From assembly GCF_031344055.1 (NCBI RefSeq), contig NZ_JADBEN010000002.1: 64,000 nt of DNA. One strand, given 5' to 3'. Both the position numbers and the translations under genes were made by a program. Below are positions 1 through 8,838 of the stretch, piece after piece. The notes below the pieces were generated by a model. It did not search any database. It was not told the DNA's origin and was given only the letters and a program-made list of their open reading frames with translations. Each line of letters starts with the position of its first letter. Within the stretch, counting starts at the first letter, position 1. The stretch is from Methylobacillus flagellatus_A (GTDB taxonomy: Bacteria > Pseudomonadota > Gammaproteobacteria > Burkholderiales > Methylophilaceae).

Positions 1-28
1 ATTAACCCTGTCCGGTAGGTGAAAAGGC

Positions 29-34
29 TATAAT
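29..34 (+). promoter_or_regulatory. candidate -10 box upstream of mfd
   Basis: A TATAAT hexamer lies about 33 nt before the mfd start codon. No good -35 hexamer is seen at 16-18 nt upstream, so this is a tentative promoter call. Confidence 0.35.
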
Positions 35-66
35 AAGCCGTTTATTCAATACGTCACGGCAAAGCA

Positions 67-3000
67 ATGCAGTTTTCCCTGCCCATCCCGGCACCCGGCC
101 AAACATCCCGGATCGATCCACTCACGCCCGGCACCGACAGCCTGGCACTCGCACAACTCGCCATCCAGCGCATACAGGCATCAGCCAAGACACCTATCGT
201 CGTCATCACTTCGAACGCCTTCGATGCACAGCGCCTGCTGGAAGAAATTCCCTGGTATGCGCCGCAGTTGCGCGTGCACCTGCTGCCCGATTGGGAAACC
301 TTGCCGTACGACCATTTCTCGCCGCACCCGGACCTGATCTCGGAGCGGCTGGCGACGCTGTACCAGATCAGCCAGAACAGTTGCGATATCGTACTCGTGC
401 CGATATCGACTGCGCTGCTGCGCCTGCCGCCCCATGCCTACCTGTCAGCCCATACTTTCTTGTTGAAAAAGGGACAAACACTCGATATCGAGGCCTTGCG
501 CAACCAATGTGCCGATGCAGGCTACCACCATGTCAGCCAGGTCATGAGCCCCGGTGAGTTCAGTGTGCGTGGCGGCCTCATCGACCTGTTCCCGATGGGA
601 AGCGCCCTGCCTTACCGCCTGGACCTGTTCGATGACGAAATCGAGACCATCCGCACCTTCGATGTCGATACCCAGCGCAGCCTGTATCCGGTGGCCGATA
701 TCCGCCTGCTGCCGGCCAAGGAATTTCCGCTGGATGAAACCGGCATCGCCCGCTTCCGCCAGAGTTTTCGCGAAGTGTTCGAGGGCGACCCCTCGCGCAG
801 CCGCATCTACAAGGATGTTTCCAAGGGCATCGCCAGCGGCGGCATCGAGTGGTACCTGCCATTGTTTTTCGAACAGACCGCGACGCTGCTGGATTATGTC
901 CCGCCAGACGCCCTGCTGTGCCTGCATGGCAATCTCGACCAGGCGTCGCAAGCCTTCTGGCACGACGCGCAATCGCGCTACCGCCAGCTGGCGCACGACC
1001 CCGAGCGCCCCATCCTCAAACCGGATGCGCTGCTGATCAAGGCGGAGGATTTCTTCGGCCAAAGCCACGGCTGGGCCAGGATGCAACTGAGCCTGGATGC
1101 GGAAAAGAAACTGCCCGCGCTAGAAGTGGAGCGCCGTTCCGAACAACCGCTGCACAAGCTGGAGGACTATATCCGCCGCTTCAAGGGCCGCATCCTGATT
1201 GCAGCTGAAAGCCTGGGCCGCCGCGAAACCATGGCGCAGCTTTTCAACGACCATGGCATCCAATTCGAGACCTGCGAGGACTGGCAAGGCTTCCAGGCTG
1301 GCGCCGCCCACGTCATGCTGGGCATCGGCCCCCTGCATGGCGGCTTCAGGCTGGTGGACGTGACCGTCATCACCGAAGCCGAGCTCTACGCCAATACCGT
1401 GCGCCAGCAGCGCCGCCGCGACAAGGAAAAGCAGCGCAATACCGAGGGCATGCTCAAGGACCTCTCCGAACTGCGCGAACACGACCCGGTGGTACATGAA
1501 CAGCATGGCGTAGGCCGCTACCGCGGCCTGGTCAATATCGACTTCGGCGAAGGCGAGACCGAGTTCCTGCTGCTCGAATACGCCGGCGACGACAAGCTCT
1601 ACGTACCGGTGTCGCAACTGTTCCTGATCTCGCGTTATTCCGGCGGGCCGCCGGAATCCGCGCCGTTACACCGCCTGGGCAGCGGCCATTGGGAAAAGGC
1701 CAAGAAAAAAGCCTTGAAGCAGGTACGCGATACTGCCGCGGAATTGCTCAACCTCTACGCTCAGCGCGCGGCGCGCAAAGGCCATGCCTTCAAGCTCGGC
1801 CTGCATGATTACGAGGCCTTTGCCGAAGGCTTCCCGTTCGAGGAAACCGCCGACCAGCTTGCCGCGATCGAGGCCGTCATTGGCGACATGCAGTCTGGAC
1901 GCCCCATGGACAGGCTGGTCTGCGGCGATGTCGGCTTCGGCAAGACCGAAGTGGCCTTGCGCGCCGCTTTCGTCGCCGTCATGGGCGGCAGGCAGGTCGC
2001 CGTGCTGGTGCCGACGACGCTATTGGCCGAACAGCACTTCAACAACTTCAGCGACCGCTTCGCCGACTGGCCGGTCAAGATCACCGAAATCTCCCGCTTC
2101 CGTACCGCGAAGGAACAAGCCCAGGCGCTCAAGGGCCTGGAAGACGGCAGCATCGACATCGTCATCGGCACCCACCGCCTGATCCAGAAGGACGTCAAGT
2201 TCAAGAACCTCGGCCTGGTCATCCTCGACGAGGAGCACCGTTTCGGCGTGCGGCAGAAAGAGCAGCTCAAGGCCCTGCGCGCCGAAGTGGACGTGCTGAC
2301 GCTGACCGCGACGCCGATCCCGCGCACCTTGTCGATGGCAATGGAAGGACTGCGTGAATTCTCGGTGATCGCCACGCCGCCGCAGAAGCGCCTGGCGATC
2401 AAGACCTTCGCCACCCATTATTCCGAAGGCATCATCCGCGAAGCCGCCATGCGCGAGTTCAAGCGCGGCGGCCAGGTGTATTTCCTGCACAACGAGGTGG
2501 ACACCATCTTCGTCATGAAGGAAAAGCTGGAGAAAATCCTGCCCGAAGCCCGCATCGGCATTGCGCACGGCCAGTTGCGAGAACGCGAGCTGGAGCACGT
2601 GATGCGCGACTTCTACCAGCAGCGCTTCAATCTGCTGCTGTGCACCACCATCATCGAGACCGGCATCGACGTGCCGACGGCCAACACCATCATCATGAAC
2701 CGCGCCGACATGTTCGGCCTCGCGCAGCTGCACCAGCTACGCGGACGCGTGGGCCGCTCGCACCACCAGGCCTATGCCTACCTGCTGACCGACCCCGACC
2801 GCAATATCACGCCGCAGGCGCAGAAGCGCCTGGATGCCATCCAGCTGCTCGAAGACCTGGGCGCAGGCTTCCACTTAGCGATGCACGACTTGGAAATCCG
2901 CGGTGCGGGCGAATTGCTGGGCGACAGCCAAAGCGGGGAAATGCAGGAAATCGGCTTCACCCTCTATTCCGACATGCTCAACCATGCCGTGAAACAGCTC

Positions 3001-3471
3001 AAGGCAGGCAAGGAGCCGGACCTCTCGGCCCCGCTCGGCGTTACCACCGAAATTAACCTTCATACGCCTGCCTTATTACCGAACGACTATTGCCCGGACG
3101 TGCATGAACGCCTGGTGCTCTACAAGCGCCTGGCCAACTGCAACGACGACGATGAGCTGGACACCATGCAGGAAGAACTGATCGACCGTTTCGGATTACT
3201 GCCTGAACAAGGCGAGGCATTGATGGCCTGTCACCGCTTGCGCATTGCCGCCAAGCCGCTGGGCATCAACAAGATCGACGCCAGCGACTCCGCGATCCAG
3301 CTGCATTTCGCGCCGAGCACCGACCTCGACCCGACCAAGCTCATCGCGCTGTTGCAACGCGACCGCCGCTGCCGCATGAACGGGCCGGACAAGCTCAGGG
3401 TTACGGTACAATACCCCGGCATTGCGCCACGCACTGACTTCATCAAGAACTTGTTAAAGGAACTCGCCTGA
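67..3471 (+). CDS. mfd: transcription-repair coupling factor Mfd
   Basis: Mfd is an ATP-dependent DNA translocase that removes RNA polymerase stalled at lesions and recruits the UvrABC excision machinery. The 1134-residue length is typical. The N-terminal third is the UvrB-like module. An RNA-polymerase-interacting region follows (about 470-560, with HEQHGVGRY). The superfamily 2 motor carries Walker A GDVGFGKT at residues 620-627, the DEEH box at 721-724 and TATPIPRTL just after it. The helicase C domain has the GRVGRS motif, and the TRCF C-terminal domain follows. The ATG start has only a weak ribosome site. The stop codon is two bases before the dedA start, so the two genes are probably cotranscribed. 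No key motif is missing. Confidence 0.97.
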   Translation: MQFSLPIPAPGQTSRIDPLTPGTDSLALAQLAIQRIQASAKTPIVVITSNAFDAQRLLEEIPWYAPQLRVHLLPDWETLPYDHFSPHPDLISERLATLYQISQNSCDIVLVPISTALLRLPPHAYLSAHTFLLKKGQTLDIEALRNQCADAGYHHVSQVMSPGEFSVRGGLIDLFPMGSALPYRLDLFDDEIETIRTFDVDTQRSLYPVADIRLLPAKEFPLDETGIARFRQSFREVFEGDPSRSRIYKDVSKGIASGGIEWYLPLFFEQTATLLDYVPPDALLCLHGNLDQASQAFWHDAQSRYRQLAHDPERPILKPDALLIKAEDFFGQSHGWARMQLSLDAEKKLPALEVERRSEQPLHKLEDYIRRFKGRILIAAESLGRRETMAQLFNDHGIQFETCEDWQGFQAGAAHVMLGIGPLHGGFRLVDVTVITEAELYANTVRQQRRRDKEKQRNTEGMLKDLSELREHDPVVHEQHGVGRYRGLVNIDFGEGETEFLLLEYAGDDKLYVPVSQLFLISRYSGGPPESAPLHRLGSGHWEKAKKKALKQVRDTAAELLNLYAQRAARKGHAFKLGLHDYEAFAEGFPFEETADQLAAIEAVIGDMQSGRPMDRLVCGDVGFGKTEVALRAAFVAVMGGRQVAVLVPTTLLAEQHFNNFSDRFADWPVKITEISRFRTAKEQAQALKGLEDGSIDIVIGTHRLIQKDVKFKNLGLVILDEEHRFGVRQKEQLKALRAEVDVLTLTATPIPRTLSMAMEGLREFSVIATPPQKRLAIKTFATHYSEGIIREAAMREFKRGGQVYFLHNEVDTIFVMKEKLEKILPEARIGIAHGQLRERELEHVMRDFYQQRFNLLLCTTIIETGIDVPTANTIIMNRADMFGLAQLHQLRGRVGRSHHQAYAYLLTDPDRNITPQAQKRLDAIQLLEDLGAGFHLAMHDLEIRGAGELLGDSQSGEMQEIGFTLYSDMLNHAVKQLKAGKEPDLSAPLGVTTEINLHTPALLPNDYCPDVHERLVLYKRLANCNDDDELDTMQEELIDRFGLLPEQGEALMACHRLRIAAKPLGINKIDASDSAIQLHFAPSTDLDPTKLIALLQRDRRCRMNGPDKLRVTVQYPGIAPRTDFIKNLLKELA

Positions 3472-3472
3472 C

Positions 3473-4111
3473 ATGCTGGAAAAAATCATTGCCGCGGTTG
3501 CCGCCTGGATCATCGGCATCATCTCGACCATGGGCTACGGCGGCATCGTGTTGCTGATGGCGATCGAGTCCGCCTGCATTCCCCTACCTTCCGAAATCAT
3601 CATGCCGTTTGCCGGCTACCTGGTATTCACGGGAGAGCTGACTTTATGGGGCGTGGCGCTGGCTGGGGCTGTGGGCTGCGTGGTTGGCTCCATCCCCGCC
3701 TATTACCTGGGCATGTTCGGCGGCCGTCCTCTGGTGGAAAAATACGGCAAGTGGGTGCTGATCTCGCATCACGACCTGCACCTGGCCGACCGCTGGTTCG
3801 AGAAATACGGCGACATCATCATCTTCATCGGCCGCCTGCTGCCTGCGGTGCGCACCTTCATCGCCTTCCCGGCCGGCGTGGCACGCATGCACCTGGGAAA
3901 GTTCGTCGCCTATACCTTCGTCGGCTCCCTGATCTGGTGCTTCCTGCTGGCATATGCCGGCATGAAATTCGGCCAGCACTGGGAATCCTTAGAGGTTTAC
4001 TTCCACCAGTTCCATATCGTGTTGGTCGTCGTTGGCGTGATCTTTGCCGTGTGGTACGTCAGGCGCCACTTCAAGGCCATCCGCCGCGTACACCACCACG
4101 ACCACCGTTAA
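3473..4111 (+). CDS. DedA family inner-membrane protein
   Basis: This is a 212-residue polytopic membrane protein of the DedA/VTT superfamily. Members are linked to proton-dependent lipid scrambling and envelope homeostasis, such as undecaprenyl-phosphate or phosphatidylethanolamine flipping. The family hallmarks are visible: an N-terminal ESACIPLPSEIIMPFAG re-entrant segment and the GRLLPAVRTFIAFPAGVARM motif near residues 120-140, plus four to five hydrophobic segments. The C-terminus is His-rich (HHHDH), which may only be compositional. It starts immediately after the mfd stop. The exact substrate cannot be told from sequence; paralogues are usually redundant. Confidence 0.88.
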   Translation: MLEKIIAAVAAWIIGIISTMGYGGIVLLMAIESACIPLPSEIIMPFAGYLVFTGELTLWGVALAGAVGCVVGSIPAYYLGMFGGRPLVEKYGKWVLISHHDLHLADRWFEKYGDIIIFIGRLLPAVRTFIAFPAGVARMHLGKFVAYTFVGSLIWCFLLAYAGMKFGQHWESLEVYFHQFHIVLVVVGVIFAVWYVRRHFKAIRRVHHHDHR

Positions 4112-4160
4112 TCCGGACTGCATCCCGTCAAAACAGATAGAGAAACGCAAACGCCAGAAA

Positions 4161-4191
4161 GGAAAAAAGCGTGGGTAATGCTACCCCACGC
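4161..4191 (-). terminator. rho-independent terminator of the PEP-CTERM gene (possibly bidirectional)
   Basis: A 7-bp GC stem (GCGTGGG/CCCACGC, positions 4169-4175 and 4185-4191) is followed on the minus strand by six T residues (plus-strand A tract 4163-4168). The plus-strand side is followed by CTTTCTCC, so it may also end the mfd-dedA transcript. Confidence 0.75.
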
Positions 4192-4227
4192 CTTTCTCCT
4201 CCTCTATCCCCCCCGGGATTCAGACGG

Positions 4228-5178
4228 TCAGACCTTAGCGGTCAACATCTTTCTACGACGCTTGGCTGTCACGAGGATAACAGTCAGGCCTGCAAGGAGC
4301 AGGGCGTAGTGATGCGGTTCGGGTACTGCAGTAGTGATATTGTTGAATAGTGGTGTATCAGCTGTGGCAAAACTGCCATTGCCCAATGTCACGCTGTTGT
4401 TCCAGTTATTAGCAACCACGGTACCGTACAAATTGCCGGAGCCTGGGTTGATCGTGGCATCCACAGCTAGAATGCTGGCATACAGACTTGAGGCATTCAG
4501 AGTCACACTGGTTGCTTCATAGAAATTAAACAGCACATTGTATTGACTGCCAAAACCCTGCCATTGCCAACCCAAAGTTGCGCTTTCGCCGGCAACATTG
4601 AAAATCAAGGTGGTACCAGCCGCAATACTGTTAAAAAACAGGTTGTTGAAACTGGCAAACTCACTGGCATTCAACGAAAAAAATTCCACATTGGCGCCAG
4701 AGCCTGTGAACACCTTGCTATTCTGGTTCCATTGATCCAAGGCGGCATAGCTACCGGTGGCAGTCACACCAGCCAGTTGACTGGATAAGGCGCTCAACTC
4801 AGACTTTGCAGTAGCAAAATCAATTGGTGCAGCGACTGTCGCCGCAGTATCGACGCGACCCGACACACTATATTGCTGGGTAATGCCATTATTACCGCCT
4901 ATCCAGGCGTTGCCATTGAGGCTGCCGCCGTTCACCTGGTTGAAATTTCCGCCTACCACCAGGCCATATTCGTTATTCTTGCCGTTCGCGATACTGTTGC
5001 TGGACAAGGTTGCGTTGCCGCCAATGGCGAGAGCCCCGGCAACCGAATTACCCCAAGTTGTGTAATCACCAAAAATAAAAGCGTTGTAATTGGAAGCAAC
5101 CCCAAGATCAATCGTACCCGCAGCGGCCGGAGCAGAGATTGCTGCCAATACTGCCAACATACCTAACTTCGTTTTCAT
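4228..5178 (-). CDS. choice-of-anchor A family protein with PEP-CTERM sorting signal
   Basis: This 316-residue secreted protein has an N-terminal Sec signal peptide (MKTKLGMLAVLAAISAPAAAG). The body, rich in Gly, Asn, Ser and Thr, matches the collagen-binding-like choice-of-anchor A domain (AIGGNATLSSNS, then the GLVVGGNF and GNAWIGGN repeats). The C-terminus holds V-P-E-P followed by a hydrophobic helix and KRRRK, the PEP-CTERM signal. PEP-CTERM proteins are processed by exosortase (EpsH/XrtA) and usually exported with exopolysaccharide. No exosortase gene lies in the window, so it must be elsewhere. The gene is monocistronic, has a strong terminator downstream, and is noticeably more AT-rich than its neighbours. 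Confidence 0.85.
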   Translation of the reverse strand: MKTKLGMLAVLAAISAPAAAGTIDLGVASNYNAFIFGDYTTWGNSVAGALAIGGNATLSSNSIANGKNNEYGLVVGGNFNQVNGGSLNGNAWIGGNNGITQQYSVSGRVDTAATVAAPIDFATAKSELSALSSQLAGVTATGSYAALDQWNQNSKVFTGSGANVEFFSLNASEFASFNNLFFNSIAAGTTLIFNVAGESATLGWQWQGFGSQYNVLFNFYEATSVTLNASSLYASILAVDATINPGSGNLYGTVVANNWNNSVTLGNGSFATADTPLFNNITTAVPEPHHYALLLAGLTVILVTAKRRRKMLTAKV

Positions 5179-5442
5179 CTTTCAGTTTTCCTATAGTGGG
5201 GTTACGTTCGCTTTACTATAAGCAACCCCTGTACCAATCTGGATCGACAGTATGCCAAATTAAGGATTAATTGATAAATATATTTAAAATTCAATATCTT
5301 AAAAATTAACGGCTATATGTTTTCAATTAAAAACGCCTGATTGTGGTTGAAGACCATGCCAGCCAATATGACAAAATTTCCACACATCCATCAAAATTCT
5401 GACAATCATGCGTCATGATTTCGTCAATCCTGCCATGCCGGT
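5179..5442. other. AT-rich intergenic region between addA and the PEP-CTERM gene
   Basis: This 264-bp non-coding gap is visibly richer in A and T than the flanks, with runs such as AATATATTTAAAATTC near 5276-5291. It must hold the promoter of the minus-strand PEP-CTERM gene and the 3' end of the addBA transcript. No clear terminator or operator was recognised. Confidence 0.5.
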
Positions 5443-8400
5443 TCAAGGCAACTCGCACAATTTGCCCAGCGCCATGAAATAAATCGCCTTACGGACGGTT
5501 GTTCCTTCTTCTGCAAACAATGCCGCGTAACCGGCCAATTGCGCTTCATATGCCGAAGCGGCGTTCAGTATCATTTCAGTATCCGCGTCGGCGGGCAGAC
5601 GTGTCGACTTATAGTCGATAATCCAGCGCTCGCCATTCTCGATAAAGCACCGGTCGACGATTTGCTGCTTGAAGCCCGTATCGCCGATATGCCCGATAGC
5701 GAGCTCGGCTGCCGCCTGCGGACGGGCCGACAATACCCAACGGCCATCCTGGCTTTGCAGGGTAAGCTCCAACAACTGCAGCACCTGGTCTGCCGCCGCC
5801 TGAGCGGCATGGTGCTGATGCCCTTGCCGGACCAGCCAGCGGGCCATCGCAGGCTTCAGGCTCGGCAGGCGCGCAAGCCAGTCATCTAGATCAGGATCGG
5901 CAGCGATCATTTCTACATATTTATGCGCAAGTGTGCCGATATGGGCTTCCAGCCCTGCTTGCCTGCCCAACATCGGCGCCTCGCCATGTGGCTGGCCGGA
6001 AGAAATGGCTTCGTGCCTGTTGTCGGCATATATGGCGGGCATCCCTGCTTCTGCAACCCTGACCAGCTTGGGAATGAAGTCGGCCAACAGCGGGCCTTGG
6101 CTTGCATTATTCGCAGGCTGAACATCTTGCGCAGCCATTTGCAGGAACTCGCCCGCCAGATGCGGCCATAGCAAATCGAGGAAGGCGCCTCCGGCAGGCT
6201 TGAGCTCGCCCTTGGCATTCGGGGCGACGCTGCCAAGCAGGTGCAGGCACCGCTCCGTGCGGGTCGCCGCGACATAGAGCACCCGCGCGCTTTCATTATC
6301 CGCGCGTTCCTTTTCCAGCATCCTGAGGTAGCTGTACGGACTGGGTTCGTCCCGCCCCGCTGCGCCTTTGGGAATGAAAGGGGCCGTGACCAGCTCGGTG
6401 CTGACGCCCGCCTCGCTCTCCACCGCCACCTCTTCCCATAGCAACAATGGCGTTTCGCCGTTGCGGGGGCGGCGCTCCAACCCCGGTAGGATGACCGTAT
6501 CGAATTCCAGGCCCTTGGACTTGTGGATGGTCATGAACTGCAATTGGCCGTCGGCTGCAACATCCGGTACGGCATAGAGCTTTTCCACCTCCTGCACCAG
6601 GCGCTCAAGGCTGAAGCGGCCTTGTTGGTCAAGCTGGTCAACCAGCGCGAAAAAAGCTTCCACGTCGGCAATATCGCCTGGCTGCCACAGGCATTGCGCG
6701 CCGCCCAGCATCAGCCAGGCGCTCTCCAGCCACCGGCTCAAGGGCATGCGCCCCTGCTGCCCCAGCACTTCCGACAACACATGCGCCACATGCTGGCTGC
6801 GCCGGCGGCCATCCTCGCTCATGGCGGCCAGCAAACCGCCATCATGCAACAACGACCAGACCGTGCGATAGCGCTCGCGCCCGGCCAATATATGCAGGTC
6901 GGCAAGCTGCAGGCCGCACCAGGGCGCGCGCAATATCGCCAGCCAGTTGACGCGGTCGGCGCGTTGCAACAGGGCATGGATAAGGGCCAGCAGGTCCTGC
7001 ACGCTCTGGCGTCCCGTAAGCTGCTCGATTTCCACCGCCTGGAAACGCAGGTCGGGATGGCGGCGGCGGATTTCCGCCACCAGCGTTTCAAGATGCGCGC
7101 GTGCGCGCACCAATACCGCAATGTTCGCATCAGGCTTGCTTGCCCAGGTATTACGTATGATCTCGATCACGGTAGCCGCCTCGCGGATGCGCAGGGCTTC
7201 GGCGTCCTCTTCAGTTCCGCAGATCAACGGATGCACCGTCACGCCGGCACCGGCCTCATGCCCGCGGGTCGCCACGAACTCGCGGTAGCGGATTGCGCCC
7301 TGCACGACGCTGTCATCGGCAGAGAACACATGCCGGAACGTGGCATTGATCCAGTCCACCACGGGCGGCGAAGAACGGTTGTTGCGGCAAAGCTGCAGAC
7401 GCTCCAGCGGCAGCTCGCCTATGCCCTCCTCGGCCACTTCGAGGAACAGGCCGACGTTGGCCTTGCGGAAGCGGTAAATCGACTGCATCGGGTCGCCTAC
7501 GGCAAACAAGGTCCGCCCATCGCCGGGCGTCCACCCTTGCGTCAGCCGCTGCAACAGCTTGACCTGGCCCGGGCTGGTGTCCTGGAACTCGTCCACCAGC
7601 AAATGGCTGATCTCATAATCCAGCTTCAAGGCCAGCTCGCTGGGCGCATCGTCCTCATTGCCCAATGCCCGCAACGCGCGCTGCGACACCTCGACAAAAT
7701 CGACCTCTCCCGCCTGCTGGAACACCAGCCACAATTGCGCCACGGCAATGTTCAACAACTGCGCCAGCGCCGCCACCATTTGCCAGCTTTGTCCGTCCTG
7801 CCGCAACGGCAGGCTGCGCAGGCGCTGCAAAGCCGCTTCCGCGCCGGCAGTCTGCTGCAAGGTGGCAACGATCTCGGCAAACTGCTCCTTGAACGGCTTG
7901 GATTCCGGCGTTGCCGGGAAGCCGTTCTTGACATTGACCGTCTTGCGCAATGTGCCGGTGCCGGTCAGCAAGAGGTCGCAAAGCGCCAGCCATGCACGCA
8001 ATGCCTGCGGTGCGGCAGGCAATGGCGTTTCCCAATCCAGCAACAAGGCCTGGGGCACGTCGCAGGCCAGGTTGCCGGCGGCATACCGCGCCACCGGCAT
8101 CAAGGCGCTTTGCAAGCGACCCGGCAATAGGTTGGCGGCAGCTTGCAGGTCCTGGGCGATCAAGTGCTCCAGGGCCCGCTCGGCAGCCTGCTGCAGGTCG
8201 CCGTGGTTGGCGTAATCCAGCCACTGGTCGCGCTTGCCCAGCATATCGACCAACAGGCCCGTGAGTTTCTGCACGTCGTTGTCGACATAGCTCAGCGCCA
8301 GCCGTACCGCCTCGCCCAAGCCGTCTTCATCCACCAAGGCAAGCGTGCGCTCGGCGGCAAGCCGGTAATGCGCAGTGGCATCCTCGGTGATGGCAGGCTG

Positions 8401-8838
8401 GCTGCCGAAGCGGCTCAACAACGGCATCTGCCGCGCCAGGTGGCCGGATAAGGAGTCGATCGTGAATATCCTCAGCCGCGAGGGATTGTCCAGCAGTTGC
8501 CAGTCTTGGCTGGCCGCATGCTGCAATGCCGCCACGCCCAGCCTGAAGGTCTGCTGCTTGTGCGCCGCCAGCGGCATGTTGCCGCTCGCCGCCATGAGCA
8601 GGCTGTCGAGGATGCGCGAGCGCATCTCGGCGGCCGCCTTGTTGGTGAAGGTGATCGCAATGATCTGCTCGGGCGCAGATACGGTGGTGAGCAGGCGCAG
8701 GAAGCGTTGGGTCAGCAGCTCGGTCTTGCCGGCGCCTGCAGGCGCTTCCACGATGAAGGAGGCAAGCTCGAGGGCGCGTTCGCGGCTGACGCGGTCCAGC
8801 TCGAGCAAATCCAAGGCTTGACCTGTCGTTTGAGTCAT
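5443..8838 (-). CDS. addA: UvrD/RecB-type helicase-nuclease, AddA-like
   Basis: AddA is the 3'-5' helicase and nuclease subunit of AddAB, which processes double-strand breaks for RecA loading. The protein is 1131 residues from the chosen ATG. This ATG overlaps the addB stop codon as ATGA, so a longer upstream in-frame extension is not used. Walker A (APAGAGKT) is at residues 32-39 with motif Ia TFTNKAAAEMR following. The DEFQDTS Walker B box and the VGDPMQSIYRFRKANV motif are present, as is FMTIHKSKGLEFDTVILPGLER. The C-terminal PD-(D/E)XK nuclease signature is RWIIDYKST. RecB is the alternative name, but the paired AddB-type partner and the absence of recC/recD favour AddA. Confidence 0.9.
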   Translation of the reverse strand: MTQTTGQALDLLELDRVSRERALELASFIVEAPAGAGKTELLTQRFLRLLTTVSAPEQIIAITFTNKAAAEMRSRILDSLLMAASGNMPLAAHKQQTFRLGVAALQHAASQDWQLLDNPSRLRIFTIDSLSGHLARQMPLLSRFGSQPAITEDATAHYRLAAERTLALVDEDGLGEAVRLALSYVDNDVQKLTGLLVDMLGKRDQWLDYANHGDLQQAAERALEHLIAQDLQAAANLLPGRLQSALMPVARYAAGNLACDVPQALLLDWETPLPAAPQALRAWLALCDLLLTGTGTLRKTVNVKNGFPATPESKPFKEQFAEIVATLQQTAGAEAALQRLRSLPLRQDGQSWQMVAALAQLLNIAVAQLWLVFQQAGEVDFVEVSQRALRALGNEDDAPSELALKLDYEISHLLVDEFQDTSPGQVKLLQRLTQGWTPGDGRTLFAVGDPMQSIYRFRKANVGLFLEVAEEGIGELPLERLQLCRNNRSSPPVVDWINATFRHVFSADDSVVQGAIRYREFVATRGHEAGAGVTVHPLICGTEEDAEALRIREAATVIEIIRNTWASKPDANIAVLVRARAHLETLVAEIRRRHPDLRFQAVEIEQLTGRQSVQDLLALIHALLQRADRVNWLAILRAPWCGLQLADLHILAGRERYRTVWSLLHDGGLLAAMSEDGRRRSQHVAHVLSEVLGQQGRMPLSRWLESAWLMLGGAQCLWQPGDIADVEAFFALVDQLDQQGRFSLERLVQEVEKLYAVPDVAADGQLQFMTIHKSKGLEFDTVILPGLERRPRNGETPLLLWEEVAVESEAGVSTELVTAPFIPKGAAGRDEPSPYSYLRMLEKERADNESARVLYVAATRTERCLHLLGSVAPNAKGELKPAGGAFLDLLWPHLAGEFLQMAAQDVQPANNASQGPLLADFIPKLVRVAEAGMPAIYADNRHEAISSGQPHGEAPMLGRQAGLEAHIGTLAHKYVEMIAADPDLDDWLARLPSLKPAMARWLVRQGHQHHAAQAAADQVLQLLELTLQSQDGRWVLSARPQAAAELAIGHIGDTGFKQQIVDRCFIENGERWIIDYKSTRLPADADTEMILNAASAYEAQLAGYAALFAEEGTTVRKAIYFMALGKLCELP

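Noticed and set aside
6523..8130. 535-codon open frame on the plus strand inside addA
   Set aside because: It is a high-GC antisense shadow of addA with no recognisable domain and no ribosome site.
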